Counted from the stretch's first letter, positions 1 through 8,686 are shown. The stretch is DNA of 64,000 nt from JAAEUB01 sp964550345 (GCA_964550345.1 CAZJYZ010000002.1:1-64000); one strand, 5' to 3'. Numbers and translations: made by a program. The notes: a model not told the origin generated them from the sequence alone.

Positions 1-807
1 CACGCCTTCGCGGCTGACATCGGCACCGCGGGCATCTGACCGCGCGCAAACTTTGTCAATCTCATCCAGGAAAACGATGCCGTTTTGCTCAACAGCCTCA
101 AGTGCGGTGCGGTTGACGGATTCGTCATCCAGCAATTTGTCGGCCTCTTCGCCGATCAACACTTCATAACTGTCAGCCACCCGCATTTTGCGTTTGGTCG
201 TGCGCCCACCCATGGCTTTACCAAAGATATCGCCAAGGTTCATCATGCCCATGCCGCCGCCAGGCTGCCCGGGAATATCAAACATCTGCATCGGGTTTGA
301 ATTATCGCTAAGCTCAAGCTCGATCTCATGATCGTCCAGCTCACCCGTACGAAGTTTCTTACGAAACATCTCCCGTGTGGCTTCGCGCGCGTCGCTTCCG
401 GCAATGGCCTCAATAACCCGGTTTTCGGCCTCGGCTTCGGCGCGCGCCTTCACGTCTTCACGCATCTGTGCGCGGGTTTGCAGGATCGCGGCATCAACCA
501 GATCACGCACGATCTGCTCCACGTCGCGGCCGACATAGCCAACTTCGGTAAACTTGGTTGCCTCAACCTTGATAAAGGGCGCGCGGGCCAGCTTGGCCAG
601 ACGGCGGCTGATTTCGGTTTTACCAACGCCGGTTGGTCCGATCATCAGAATATTTTTCGGATATACCTCATCGCGCAGATCGGCTGACAATTGCTTTCGG
701 CGCCAGCGATTACGCAGGGCTACGGCCACAGCACGTTTGGCATCGTTTTGGCCGATTATAAAACGATCAAGCTCTGAGACGATTTCACGTGGGGTCAGGT
801 CGGTCAT
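1..807 (-). CDS. hslU: HslU ATPase subunit of HslUV protease (partial, 3' end outside window)
   Basis: AAA+ unfoldase that feeds proteins into the HslV peptidase in the cytoplasm. The reading frame is open from the ATG at 807 to the left edge, giving 269 residues, so the C-terminal part is missing. Visible are the N-terminal segment typical of HslU, a Walker A motif GPTGVGKT (residues 57-64), the I-domain region rich in Met/Gly, and a Walker B motif VFLDEIDK close to the window edge. The start overlaps the hslV stop as ATGA, so the two genes are translationally coupled in the usual hslV-hslU order. Identification is secure; only the truncation by the window limits it. Confidence 0.96.
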   Translation of the reverse strand, partial: MTDLTPREIVSELDRFIIGQNDAKRAVAVALRNRWRRKQLSADLRDEVYPKNILMIGPTGVGKTEISRRLAKLARAPFIKVEATKFTEVGYVGRDVEQIVRDLVDAAILQTRAQMREDVKARAEAEAENRVIEAIAGSDAREATREMFRKKLRTGELDDHEIELELSDNSNPMQMFDIPGQPGGGMGMMNLGDIFGKAMGGRTTKRKMRVADSYEVLIGEEADKLLDDESVNRTALEAVEQNGIVFLDEIDKVCARSDARGADVSREGV

Positions 808-1361
808 TTCTGAATTTTCTCCACCGTCAGGTTTCCATTGGTGTAAACGCAAATATCTGCGGCGATCGCCATGGCTTTGCGGGCAATCCCCTCGGCGTCA
901 CCATGACCGTTCATCAAACCGCGCGCGGCAGCCAGTGCGTAATTTCCGCCCGAGCCTATGGCGGCAATGCCGTGTTCAGGCTCCAGCACATCACCGGCGC
1001 CGGTAATGATCAGAAGTTCGGTGCCATCTGTGACAATCAGCATCGCCTCAAGCTTTTGCAGGTATTTGTCGGTGCGCCAGTCTTTGGCCAACTCGACACT
1101 CGCGCGTTGAAGTTGGCCGGGCGTGGCTTCCAGTTTGGCCTCGAGCCGTTCCAGCAGCGTGAAGGCATCCGCCGTTGAGCCAGCGAAACCGGCCACAACG
1201 TCATAGCCACCGGGGTTTAGCCTGCGTACTTTGCGGGCCGAACCCTTGATCACGGTTTGCCCAAGGCTGACCTGCCCGTCACCGGCCACGACAACCTCGT
1301 CACCCTTTTTTACGCCAATGATCGTTGTGCCATGCCATCCGGGGAAATTTGTATCTGCCAT
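804..1361 (-). CDS. hslV: HslV peptidase subunit of HslUV protease
   Basis: Threonine peptidase of the two-component ATP-dependent HslUV protease. The chosen ATG at 1361 gives 185 residues and is preceded by a GGAGG ribosome-binding site; an in-frame upstream extension to 1472 exists but lacks family similarity. After an 11-residue propeptide the motif G-T-T-I places the catalytic Thr at about residue 12. The segment GDGQVSLGQTVIKG and the later GSGGNYALAAARGL are classic HslV landmarks. The stop overlaps the hslU start (ATGA). A heat-shock-like promoter lies just upstream (1383-1412). Confidence 0.96.
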   Translation of the reverse strand: MADTNFPGWHGTTIIGVKKGDEVVVAGDGQVSLGQTVIKGSARKVRRLNPGGYDVVAGFAGSTADAFTLLERLEAKLEATPGQLQRASVELAKDWRTDKYLQKLEAMLIVTDGTELLIITGAGDVLEPEHGIAAIGSGGNYALAAARGLMNGHGDAEGIARKAMAIAADICVYTNGNLTVEKIQK

Positions 1362-1382
1362 GTCGCCTCCGTTTCTGATGGG

Positions 1383-1412
1383 TATATGGACAGAGCGGCG
1401 CCCGGTTACAAC
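1383..1412 (-). promoter_or_regulatory. Candidate heat-shock (RpoH) promoter of hslVU
   Basis: Read on the minus strand, GTTGTAA (1412-1406) is followed after 15 bases by TCCATATA (1390-1383). This resembles the enterobacterial sigma-32 pattern CTTGAAA-N13-15-CCCCATNT, with two mismatches in the -35 element. It would give a short leader of about 15 bases before the hslV ATG. hslVU is a known heat-shock operon; the assignment here is by eye only. Confidence 0.4.
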
Positions 1413-1455
1413 CGCCTTGGCTTGTTCAAGCCGAAGGCGCGGGTTAGCGTGGCCT

Positions 1456-2373
1456 ATGTCAGTCGCGCGCATTTTACGAATTTACCTTGATCCGGACGAG
1501 CTCGAACGGGCGCGTAATGGCGACTTCAAATTGATGAATCGCATCAGGTACGCGTTTGAAGACCATGAATTCCGGGTCGAATTTGTGCGAAACAGCGTGG
1601 AACAGAGACTAAAAAGCGTGAAACGCAACGGTTATGCACTGTTTCACATGCAAGATCCGTTTCATGACCGCGCCCTGAACCTGCGTCGCGCCTACTTTTA
1701 CCCCTTTTGGAGGATCGAAAACACGGCCGATCGTTGGGAGTTTCGGGTTGCTAAGAAATACTTCGATTCAGGTGAAATAGAAACTGATGTAGCACAAAAA
1801 TGGGCAAGGAATTGGCGAAAGTGGCTGTTTACGGGAATGGCGTCAGATCCGGGGCGTGAGGGTGTGGTTTACGTGCCTTTGCAGGGCATGCTCTTAAAGC
1901 GGCGCGGCTTTCAGACCGCCAGTCCCATTGAGATGATAAATACGGTTTTACGGCAGGACACTAAGCGGCGAATACTCGTGGGTCTGCATCCGAATGAAAG
2001 CTATTCGCACGAAGAAGTTTTAGCCTTGCAAAAGCTGGCGGATGCCAACCCGAGTTTGAGCATTCAAACCGGAGGCATGAATGAGGCCCTGCGTATTTGC
2101 GATTACGTGGTCACGGAAAATTTCAGTGCTGCCTTGTCCGGATTTTTCTTTGGTAAGCCCGCCATTCTTTTCGCCAGAATAGATTTTCACCACATTGGCC
2201 TGAACATAGAAGACCTGGGTGCAGATGAAGCTTTTGAAAGGGTCGCACAGCATCAGCCGGACTTTGAAAAATACCTTTATTGGTTCATTCAGCTAAATGC
2301 CATCAAGGCAGGGGATGACAACGCTGAAGACGCGATTATAGAAACGGTGCGCCAGCATGGCTGGAAGGTCTGA
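1456..2373 (+). CDS. Capsule-biosynthesis/glycosyltransferase-like protein of unknown function
   Basis: A 305-residue soluble protein. The ATG at 1456 was chosen because the open frame upstream (from 1231) runs antisense through hslV and has no family character. The N-terminal half starts with ARILRIYLDPDELERAR and is rich in aromatic and basic residues. The second half has VVYVPLQG, a HPNES segment and VTENFSAALSGFFFGKPAILF; that pattern resembles the C-terminal nucleotide-sugar-binding half of GT-B-like capsule proteins (KpsS-type). Possible role: surface polysaccharide synthesis. No partner gene is adjacent: it is divergent from hslV and convergent with hemH (6-base gap). The family call is inferential. 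Confidence 0.7.
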   Translation: MSVARILRIYLDPDELERARNGDFKLMNRIRYAFEDHEFRVEFVRNSVEQRLKSVKRNGYALFHMQDPFHDRALNLRRAYFYPFWRIENTADRWEFRVAKKYFDSGEIETDVAQKWARNWRKWLFTGMASDPGREGVVYVPLQGMLLKRRGFQTASPIEMINTVLRQDTKRRILVGLHPNESYSHEEVLALQKLADANPSLSIQTGGMNEALRICDYVVTENFSAALSGFFFGKPAILFARIDFHHIGLNIEDLGADEAFERVAQHQPDFEKYLYWFIQLNAIKAGDDNAEDAIIETVRQHGWKV

Positions 2374-2379
2374 CAGGCC

Positions 2380-3396
2380 TTAACTCAACCAGCCCGACAG
2401 GTTATCAGTGATAATATTCGTCAATGCCTTGATATGCGCGGGGTCAGAATTGAGGCAGGGGATATAGGTAAAGTTTTCGCCGCCCGCTTCCTCAAAAGCT
2501 TCACGAATCTCGCCATTAATCTCTTCCAGCGTCTCAAGACAATCGGCCGAAAAACCGGGGGCAACAACGGCAATATTACGTTTCCCGGCTTTGGCGAGGC
2601 GTGCGACTTCCTCAACCGTATAGGGCTTGATCCACTCAGCTTTACCAAAGCGGGACTGGTAGGTCGAAATGATCGGGCAATCATCCCAGTTCAGGCGCGT
2701 GCGCAAAAGCTCGGTGCTGCGTTCGCATTGAATGTAATAGGGGTCGCCTGCATCAACATAGCTTTGCGGCATGCCGTGATACGAAGCGACGAGCACGTCT
2801 GGCTTTTTGTCGCCCAGCGCTTGCGTAATGGACCCGGCCAGCGCGTTTACAAATCCGGGATTGTCATAATACGGTGGTATAGTTCGTATCGCGGGCTGGC
2901 TGACCTGACCCATCAGGGCGCGAAAAAGCTGGTCATTGGCTGTGGCGGTGGTGGCCCCGGCATATTGCGGGTAAAGCGGGAAGAATAAGACCCTATCACA
3001 GCCGTTTTCCACCATTTTGTCCAAAACTTTCTGGATTGGCGGGTTGCCGTAACGCATGGCATAATCGACCATAATTTTGTCGCCAAACACCCCCTCCAAA
3101 GCCTCGCGTACAAGATCTGTTTTGGCGCGGGTGATCGTAGCCAGGGGGCTTTCGTCTATGTCGTAGTTCCAGATTTCGCGGTAAGCCGCGCCGGACCTTG
3201 AGGGGCGTGTTGTCAGGATAACACCCTGCAACAATGGCTGCCATTTCCAGCTAGGAATATTGACGACCCGCTTATCTGAAAGGAATTCATTCAGATACCG
3301 GCGCATGGACCAATAGTCATGCCCGTCCGGCGTGCCAAGATTGGCGAGTATGACGCCGACCTTGCGATCACTTGTATCGGAAATGTCCTGCGCCAT
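2380..3396 (-). CDS. hemH: Ferrochelatase
   Basis: Inserts Fe2+ into protoporphyrin IX, the last step of protoheme synthesis. The ATG at 3396 has a GGAGAG ribosome-binding site and gives 338 residues, the usual length; the longer open frame upstream was rejected for lack of family similarity. Landmarks are GVILANLGTPD at the N-terminus, the metal-binding segment ASYHGMP in the middle and the C-terminal signature FSADCLETLEEI. Convergent with the preceding gene and codirectional with the methyltransferase at 3446-4264, but a 49-base gap makes an operon only possible. Heme demand fits the many heme and Fe-S proteins elsewhere in the window. Confidence 0.96.
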   Translation of the reverse strand: MAQDISDTSDRKVGVILANLGTPDGHDYWSMRRYLNEFLSDKRVVNIPSWKWQPLLQGVILTTRPSRSGAAYREIWNYDIDESPLATITRAKTDLVREALEGVFGDKIMVDYAMRYGNPPIQKVLDKMVENGCDRVLFFPLYPQYAGATTATANDQLFRALMGQVSQPAIRTIPPYYDNPGFVNALAGSITQALGDKKPDVLVASYHGMPQSYVDAGDPYYIQCERSTELLRTRLNWDDCPIISTYQSRFGKAEWIKPYTVEEVARLAKAGKRNIAVVAPGFSADCLETLEEINGEIREAFEEAGGENFTYIPCLNSDPAHIKALTNIITDNLSGWLS

Positions 3397-3445
3397 GCGC
3401 TCTCCTGTTGTTCGCTGGTTTTGACTACAGGGATTTACGAAAAGG

Positions 3446-4264
3446 TCAATCCGGCGTGTCGGTGTCGTCAACCCGCAATGCATCCGCCAGTCGCGTCTGA
3501 GCCGAGCCGGGGCGCAGTGGTTTTTGCTGGCTTTCATGCGGCGCCCAGCCTGAAAGGAAAATGAACTCAAACTCAGCACTGACCCGCCCGTCGGGTGCGC
3601 CGTGCGTTTGGGAGTAGATTTCATTTGTAAGGGTGAACAAAGCACGCGGGGCAGGCAGGTGTGAACGATCCTGCAGTGCGTTCCCCTCGCCCATTGCCCG
3701 CAGATCCCGCATCAGGGCAAGCGCATCCGTATAGGAAACGTTGCGCGACGAGCTGTCGGCCACTGGTTGCGCCAGACCTGCGCGTTGCAATAATGCCCCA
3801 AGGTCACGAATGTCACCCATAGGCAGGATGCGCGGAGAAAGTCCGCCACAGACTTTGGTTTCCGCCTGCGCAAGCGCACTTCGAAGCCCGGCCAGGGATT
3901 GTCCGCCAAAGGTTACACCCAGAAAAAACCCGTCAGGTTTCAGGGCACGACTGCATTGTACAAGCTGGCCTACCGGGTCATTCGCCCAATGCAAGGTCAG
4001 TGCGTTGATCACCAGATCAAAGCTGCCCGGCGCAAGTTCAAGCACCTCTGAATCCCGTACAATCGCCGCCTCAGGAAAGAAATCGGCCCATATTTCAGGA
4101 AAACCGGTGACGATAGCGGGTTTGCTAAACGCTTTGTTAACCTCTTCTAACCGATCCTTAATCTCAGCCGCAGCTTCATCATGCAAAAACAATGCATCAC
4201 GGCTGGCGCGGTTGCGGTTACGTGCAAGCTGCGCACGGTCAGTCATTTTGGGCGGTGTGTTCAT
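3446..4264 (-). CDS. NDUFAF5/BioC-like SAM-dependent methyltransferase-fold protein
   Basis: A 272-residue protein. From about residue 85 it follows the methyltransferase 11 pattern: FDLVINALTLHWANDP, ALKPDGFFLGVTFGG, then AETKVCGGLSPRILP. Its C-terminus GWAPHESQQKPLRPGSA closely resembles human NDUFAF5, the complex I assembly factor. What is odd is the N-terminal third: the glycine-rich SAM-binding motif I (LDLGCGxG) is not seen. In its place is a short segment around KPAIVTGFPEIWADFFPEA. The protein may bind SAM differently, or act non-enzymatically as suggested for NDUFAF5-type hydroxylase/assembly proteins. Divergent from comF across a 31-base gap. Confidence 0.85.
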   Translation of the reverse strand: MNTPPKMTDRAQLARNRNRASRDALFLHDEAAAEIKDRLEEVNKAFSKPAIVTGFPEIWADFFPEAAIVRDSEVLELAPGSFDLVINALTLHWANDPVGQLVQCSRALKPDGFFLGVTFGGQSLAGLRSALAQAETKVCGGLSPRILPMGDIRDLGALLQRAGLAQPVADSSSRNVSYTDALALMRDLRAMGEGNALQDRSHLPAPRALFTLTNEIYSQTHGAPDGRVSAEFEFIFLSGWAPHESQQKPLRPGSAQTRLADALRVDDTDTPD

Positions 4265-4295
4265 AGCGCGTCATAGATAACGGGGGATCGAAAAA

Positions 4296-5015
4296 TTGCA
4301 ATCGGTGCTAAAACTTCTTTACCCGGAAAGGTGCGTTTCCTGCGGCGAGCCGGTTGAGGGCATGTTTGGCCTTTGTGGTTCCTGTTGGGCAAAGACCCCG
4401 TTCATTGCCGGGGCGATTTGCGACACCTGCGGCACCCCTTTGCCCGGTGAAGAGGAAACCGACCAACAGCTGATATGCGATGATTGCATGCACACCAAAC
4501 GACCGTGGTCACGCGGCCGCGCAGCGCTTTTGTACAAAGACAATGCCCGCCGCCTTGTCCTTGCGCTTAAACATGGTGATCGGCTGGATCTGGCACCGCC
4601 GGCGGCTGGCTGGATGGCGCGTGCCCTTACACCAATTCTATTACGTGACATGTTGGTGGTTCCGGTACCGTCACACTGGACCCGGCTATTGCGTCGAAAG
4701 TACAATCAGGCCGCGATACTGGCGCAAGCACTGGCCAGGACCGAGCGTCTTGAATATGGGCCGGATTATCTGGTGCGCCCCCGACACACGCCCCCGCATG
4801 ATGGCATGAACCGGGTTGCACGTTTTGCCAATATGCAAGGCGCAATTATCCCGCACCCAAAACGCGGTATCAGGCTGAAGGGCCGCAAGGTGTTGCTGGT
4901 CGATGATGTCATGACTTCAGGTGCAACTTTTGCTGCTGCAGCAGAAGCGTGCTTTGAGGCCGGTGCCTGTGACGTTTTCACCATTGCACTGGCACGAGTT
5001 GCGAAGGATGCATAA
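4296..5015 (+). CDS. comF: ComF family phosphoribosyltransferase-like protein
   Basis: A 239-residue ComF/GntX-type protein, linked to DNA uptake in competent bacteria but of unclear role in most alphaproteobacteria. The N-terminus carries cysteine pairs CVSC, CGSC, CDTC and CDDC, as expected for a zinc-binding double finger. The C-terminal half is a PRTase fold with the PRPP loop LLVDDVMTSGAT. The middle segment RKYNQAAILAQALA is typical of ComF. It is the first gene of a rightward run with grxC, an amidase and a MarR regulator, but the 42-base gap to grxC leaves the operon link uncertain. Confidence 0.92.
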   Translation: MQSVLKLLYPERCVSCGEPVEGMFGLCGSCWAKTPFIAGAICDTCGTPLPGEEETDQQLICDDCMHTKRPWSRGRAALLYKDNARRLVLALKHGDRLDLAPPAAGWMARALTPILLRDMLVVPVPSHWTRLLRRKYNQAAILAQALARTERLEYGPDYLVRPRHTPPHDGMNRVARFANMQGAIIPHPKRGIRLKGRKVLLVDDVMTSGATFAAAAEACFEAGACDVFTIALARVAKDA

Positions 5016-5057
5016 TTCCCGTTAGAAACGTCCTCAAAACACGCCAAGGGAAATAGA

Positions 5058-5315
5058 ATGCAGCCTGTTACGATATACGCCACCCAGTTATGTGGCTTCT
5101 GCCACGCGGCCAAGCGCCTTTTATCCACCAAGGGGGTGGAGTTTGATGAAATTGACGTAAGTCGCAATCCGCAATTGCGTCAGGAAATGATGGCGCGTGC
5201 CAATGGGCGCCATACCGTGCCCCAGATTTTTATTGGCGAGCACCATGTCGGCGGATGCGACGACCTGTTTGCGCTTGAGCAGGGCGGCAAGCTTGACGAT
5301 ATGTTGGCAGGGTAA
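5058..5315 (+). CDS. grxC: Glutaredoxin 3 (dithiol type)
   Basis: An 85-residue glutaredoxin that reduces disulfides and glutathionylated proteins. The active site is C-G-F-C (Cys12, Cys15) instead of the usual CPYC, a variant that occurs in alphaproteobacterial GrxC. The glutathione-binding cis-proline loop TVPQIF and the GGCDDL motif are intact. The start has AAGGGA upstream. The next gene begins only three bases after the stop, so grxC and the amidase are almost surely cotranscribed. Confidence 0.95.
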   Translation: MQPVTIYATQLCGFCHAAKRLLSTKGVEFDEIDVSRNPQLRQEMMARANGRHTVPQIFIGEHHVGGCDDLFALEQGGKLDDMLAG

Positions 5316-5318
5316 ACC

Positions 5319-6137
5319 ATGCGCGCAGGCCTCATTCAAATCACATCCACCGACGACCCGCAGGCCAATCTGCCGGTTACGTTGGGTTTGATCCGTGAAG
5401 CCGCTGCCAAAGGCGCTGATTTTATCCTGACGCCCGAGGTGACCAATACAATCTCGATGAGCCGTAAATGGCAAAACAAAGTACTTCATTTCGAGGACTA
5501 CGATCCAACACTTGCGGCCTTCAAGAAAGAAGCAAAGGCGCTGGGCATCTGGCTGCTTGCCGGGTCATTGGCACTGAAAACCGGCGACAGTGATGGCAGA
5601 TTTGCAAACCGGTCTTTTCTGATTGGGCCAGAAGGTGAAGTCGTCGCTCGATACGACAAAATCCATATGTTCGACGTCGAAATCGATGAAAACGAAAGCT
5701 ACCGCGAAAGTTCTGGTTACAGGCCGGGCAAACAAGCTGTGCTAGCTAAAACGCCTTGGGCAAATATCGGCATGACGATCTGTTACGACCTGCGTTTTCC
5801 GCACCTATACAGACAACTTGCCCAAGCGGGCGCGCAAATTCTTACCATCCCCGCCGCCTTTTCCCCGGTAACAGGCAAGGCTCACTGGGAAAGCCTGATG
5901 CGGGCGCGGGCTATCGAAACTGGATGCTACGTTTTTGCACCCGCCCAGACCGGCCACCATGGCGGCACGCGTTATACACATGGCCACTCACTCGCCGTCG
6001 CACCCTGGGGCGAGGTTTTGGCCGATGGTGGCGACAAGGTGGGGGTAACGCTGGTGGATTTTGACCTTGCCGAGGTCGAAAATGCGCGCAAACGTGTACC
6101 TTCGCTAAGCCATGACCGCGAATTTTTGAGGCCCTGA
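5319..6137 (+). CDS. Carbon-nitrogen hydrolase, Nit1/Nit2-like (probable deaminated-glutathione amidase)
   Basis: A 272-residue nitrilase-superfamily amidase. The Glu-Lys-Cys catalytic triad is visible: E40 in LTPEVTN, K114 in RYDKIHMFD and C155 in MTICYDLRFPH. Family knowledge assigns Nit1-type members to repair of deaminated glutathione. Placement directly after a glutathione-dependent glutaredoxin (three-base gap) supports that reading but does not prove it; omega-amidase activity is the main alternative. The stop TGA shares its last A with the ATG of the downstream marR-like gene. Confidence 0.9.
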   Translation: MRAGLIQITSTDDPQANLPVTLGLIREAAAKGADFILTPEVTNTISMSRKWQNKVLHFEDYDPTLAAFKKEAKALGIWLLAGSLALKTGDSDGRFANRSFLIGPEGEVVARYDKIHMFDVEIDENESYRESSGYRPGKQAVLAKTPWANIGMTICYDLRFPHLYRQLAQAGAQILTIPAAFSPVTGKAHWESLMRARAIETGCYVFAPAQTGHHGGTRYTHGHSLAVAPWGEVLADGGDKVGVTLVDFDLAEVENARKRVPSLSHDREFLRP

Positions 6138-6589
6138 TGTCTGACCAGAGCACAAATGACAGCCTTTCCGTGGCGCTTTTCAGCGAGATTTTCATGGCTG
6201 GTCAATTGTCGCGTAATACTCTGTCCAAGGCTTTGCCCAAAGGGATGGAGCTCAGCCACTTTTCCGTGCTCAACCATCTTGCCGGCAGTGCCGAGCCGCG
6301 CAGCCCGGCGCAACTGGCCAAAGCCTTCCACCTGACACGCGGTGCAATGACCAATACCCTGACCAAACTGGAATGGGCAGGGCATGTGCATATCCACCCT
6401 GACTGGGACGATGCACGGCGCAAAATCGTGACTATCAGCCCGGCTGGACGCACGGCCCGTGACGCGGCCTTACAGGCCATTACGCCAATTATTGCGGATG
6501 TGGTCGCCTCGATCGGTACCGAACGCGTGCGCGCCGTCCTGCCTGTCCTGCGCGAGTTGCGTGAAAGTTTTGACGACGATAATTCGTAA
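6137..6589 (+). CDS. MarR-family transcriptional regulator
   Basis: A 150-residue winged-helix protein. The helix-turn-helix and wing are visible in SPAQLAKAFHLTRGAMTNTLTKLEWAGHVHIHPDWDDARRKIVTISPAGR, starting near residue 55. The start overlaps the amidase stop by one base (TGATG), so translation is coupled. Such genes often report redox or phenolic stress; with glutaredoxin and amidase upstream, a thiol-stress role is possible but inferred. The gene is followed by a 137-base convergent gap before ubiG. Confidence 0.88.
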   Translation: MSDQSTNDSLSVALFSEIFMAGQLSRNTLSKALPKGMELSHFSVLNHLAGSAEPRSPAQLAKAFHLTRGAMTNTLTKLEWAGHVHIHPDWDDARRKIVTISPAGRTARDAALQAITPIIADVVASIGTERVRAVLPVLRELRESFDDDNS

Positions 6590-6691
6590 CGACGCACGAC
6601 CCTTTCATCTTGGCACATATACCTCCGCCGGAGGCATTAATCTCGCGCGCAGCGCGCCCAGCCCAACCGCATGAGCGCCCCGGCAGGGGCC

Positions 6692-6716
6692 GAGTGCGGG
6701 CGGGAGCACTGCTTTT
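6692..6716. terminator. Weak hairpin between convergent marR-like gene and ubiG
   Basis: AGTGC (6693-6697) and GCACT (6706-6710) form a short stem with an eight-base loop, followed by GCTTTTAT on the plus strand. It sits in the 137-base convergent gap, which otherwise holds GC-rich sequence with no gene. The stem is short, so termination is only plausible. Confidence 0.3.
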
Positions 6717-6726
6717 ATGATAGAAT

Positions 6727-7464
6727 TTATCCGGACTTAATGCTGGATATTGCATAATTCACCGAAACATCCCGCTCTGAAACCGACCAGCTCCAGCTTA
6801 GCGGATTAAAGACAAACCCTTTTTGCCCTTCGACCTTCAGACCGGCATTGGTGATCAGCGCGGAGAGCTCTTCCGGCGTGATGAATTTTGCATATTCATG
6901 TGTGCCTTTGGGCAGCCACCGCATGACATGTTCGGCCCCGACGATAGCAACTGCAAAGCTTTTAGGATTACGGTTGATCGTTGATGTCAGCATCAGGCCG
7001 CCGGGCTTCAGAAGGTCATGACATGCGCTGAGGTAAGCAGCCGGGTCAGCGACATGTTCGATCACCTCCATATTCAGAACAACATCAAATTGTTCCCCGG
7101 CCTCGGCCAGTGCTTCGGCGCTGGTATGGCGGTAATCAATTTCCAGCCCCATCTGCTCGGCATGAATGCGCGCGACGGGCAGGTTTCCTTCAGCTGCATC
7201 GGCGCCGACAATCTCTGCCCCCAGACGCGCCATTGGCTCGGACAGCAAGCCGCCACCGCAACCGATATCAAGGATGCGCAACCCCTTGAACGGCAGGGGT
7301 TTACTCAGGTCACGCTCATATCGTCCGGCGATTTCGCCGTTGATGTAATCCAGCCGTGTCGGGTTCATCATGTGTAAGGGCTTGAATTTGCCCGCCGGGT
7401 CCCACCATTCAGCCGCCATAGCCTCAAACTTGGCAATCTCTGCGGGGTCAATTGTTGTCTGCAT
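6727..7464 (-). CDS. ubiG: Ubiquinone biosynthesis O-methyltransferase
   Basis: A 245-residue SAM-dependent enzyme that performs both O-methylations of ubiquinone synthesis. The start at ATG 7464 gives MQTTIDPAEIAKFEAMAAEWWDP, the conserved UbiG N-terminus; the longer upstream frame was rejected. SAM motif I is ILDIGCGGGLLSEPMARLGA, followed by VLNMEVIEHVADP and the YAKFITPEEL segment. It is divergent from the prolyl iminopeptidase (50 bases). Quinone supply matters for the SoeABC and Dsr membrane modules elsewhere in the window. Confidence 0.96.
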   Translation of the reverse strand: MQTTIDPAEIAKFEAMAAEWWDPAGKFKPLHMMNPTRLDYINGEIAGRYERDLSKPLPFKGLRILDIGCGGGLLSEPMARLGAEIVGADAAEGNLPVARIHAEQMGLEIDYRHTSAEALAEAGEQFDVVLNMEVIEHVADPAAYLSACHDLLKPGGLMLTSTINRNPKSFAVAIVGAEHVMRWLPKGTHEYAKFITPEELSALITNAGLKVEGQKGFVFNPLSWSWSVSERDVSVNYAISSIKSG

Positions 7465-7514
7465 GTCTGTTCTTTCTGATGGCGGGCCGGTCTTGTCAGA
7501 TATATAGGGGTTAT

Positions 7515-8504
7515 ATGGATAAGGCGGCAGATAACAACAACAGGGGCGGAAAACTATTTCCGCCAATCCAGCCGTTTGACCAAAGAATGCTGGATGTTGG
7601 CGACGGCCATCAGGTCTATCTGGAGCAAAGCGGAAACCCCGATGGTGTTCCTGTTGTGGTTTTTCATGGCGGTCCCGGCGGTGGGTGCAGCCCCTCAATG
7701 CGGCGGTTTTTTGACCCCAAGGCTTACCGGATCATCCTGTTTGACCAGCGCGGCTGTGGTCGTTCACGCCCCCATGCACTGGTGCGAGACAACACTACCT
7801 GGCACCTGATCAAGGACATCGAATATATCCGCGAGGTTCTGGAAATTGAGCGTTGGATCGTTTTTGGCGGCTCCTGGGGGGCGACGCTGGCGCTGATCTA
7901 TACCCAAAGCCACCAAAACCGCGTTGCCTTTCTGGCTTTGCGCGGCATTTTTCTGGCGACACAGGCCGAGCTTGATTGGTTCTATGGCGGCGGTGCTGGC
8001 AAATTCTTCCCGGAATTGTGGGAGCGTTTCACCCGCATCATCCCCGAGGAAGAACACGGCGACCTGATCAAGGCGTATAACAAACGCCTGTTTTCGCGCG
8101 ATAAGACCGAACAGGCCATGTTTGCCAAAGCATGGGCTGGTTGGGAAAACGCGCTGGCCTCCATCGACAACCCCGGCCACCATATTGACAGCCCGGCGCA
8201 ATACGCGCTGGCATTCTCCAAGCTGGAAAACCACTATTTCACCCATGGCGCTTTTTTGGATACAGACGGCCAGATCCTGCAAAACATGCCCAAAATCGCA
8301 CATATCCCCGGCACCATCGTGCAAGGCCGCCACGATATGATCTGCCCACCATCCACGGCCTATTCCCTGCACAAACGCTGGCCAAGCTCCGAGCTGAAAA
8401 TGATCCACAAAGCCGGGCACGCATTGTCCGAAGACGGCATAGCGGCGGGGCTTATTGGGGTGATGGAGAAAGTGAAGCGGCAACGGGAAACGCTGGGGGT
8501 GTAG
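7515..8504 (+). CDS. pip: Prolyl iminopeptidase
   Basis: A 329-residue alpha/beta-hydrolase peptidase (family S33) that removes N-terminal proline. The oxyanion region HGGPGGGC, the nucleophile elbow GGSWGATLAL, the acidic residue in QGRHDMICP and the final His in HKAGHALSEDG are all present. The ATG at 7515 was chosen over an upstream frame at 7452, which overlaps ubiG and lacks family similarity. Downstream lies the regulatory region of the NYN-domain gene. Confidence 0.94.
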   Translation: MDKAADNNNRGGKLFPPIQPFDQRMLDVGDGHQVYLEQSGNPDGVPVVVFHGGPGGGCSPSMRRFFDPKAYRIILFDQRGCGRSRPHALVRDNTTWHLIKDIEYIREVLEIERWIVFGGSWGATLALIYTQSHQNRVAFLALRGIFLATQAELDWFYGGGAGKFFPELWERFTRIIPEEEHGDLIKAYNKRLFSRDKTEQAMFAKAWAGWENALASIDNPGHHIDSPAQYALAFSKLENHYFTHGAFLDTDGQILQNMPKIAHIPGTIVQGRHDMICPPSTAYSLHKRWPSSELKMIHKAGHALSEDGIAAGLIGVMEKVKRQRETLGV

Positions 8505-8588
8505 TGAACACAACAATACTGTAAAAAACCGGCTCAGCACAAATACTGAAAGCCCTTGACTCTCTATTAAAATTGAAAACGTTACATC

Positions 8589-8617
8589 TTGACTGATTCG
8601 GGATCCCGTACTACATA
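8589..8617 (+). promoter_or_regulatory. Strong sigma-70-type promoter before the NYN gene
   Basis: TTGACT (8589-8594), a 17-base spacer and TACATA (8612-8617) form a near-consensus housekeeping promoter. The spacer contains the palindrome GGGATCCC. A second TTGACT lies about 35 bases upstream. Transcription would begin near 8624, giving a leader of about 100 bases before the ATG at 8725. Confidence 0.55.
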
Positions 8618-8623
8618 GTAAGT

Positions 8624-8686
8624 ATACTGGCTACCAGTAAGACTGGTAGTTCAAAGGCCGTGGGGGTTTGCGCCTCTGCGGCCTTT
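8624..8686 (+). ncRNA. Hairpin-rich leader or small RNA upstream of the NYN gene
   Basis: Two inverted repeats follow the promoter. First, ACTGG-CTA-CCAGT and the overlapping ACCAGT-AAG-ACTGGT (8632-8648) can form mutually exclusive stems, the arrangement of an RNA switch. Second, AAAGGCCG (8653-8660) pairs with CGGCCTTT (8679-8686) across an 18-base loop. No long U-run follows, so this is not an obvious terminator. It may be a regulatory leader or a separate small RNA; neither is shown. Confidence 0.35.

Noticed and set aside
1231..1455. Upstream in-frame extension of the gene at 1456-2373
   Set aside because: It runs antisense through hslV and its hslVU promoter, and has no protein-like family character.
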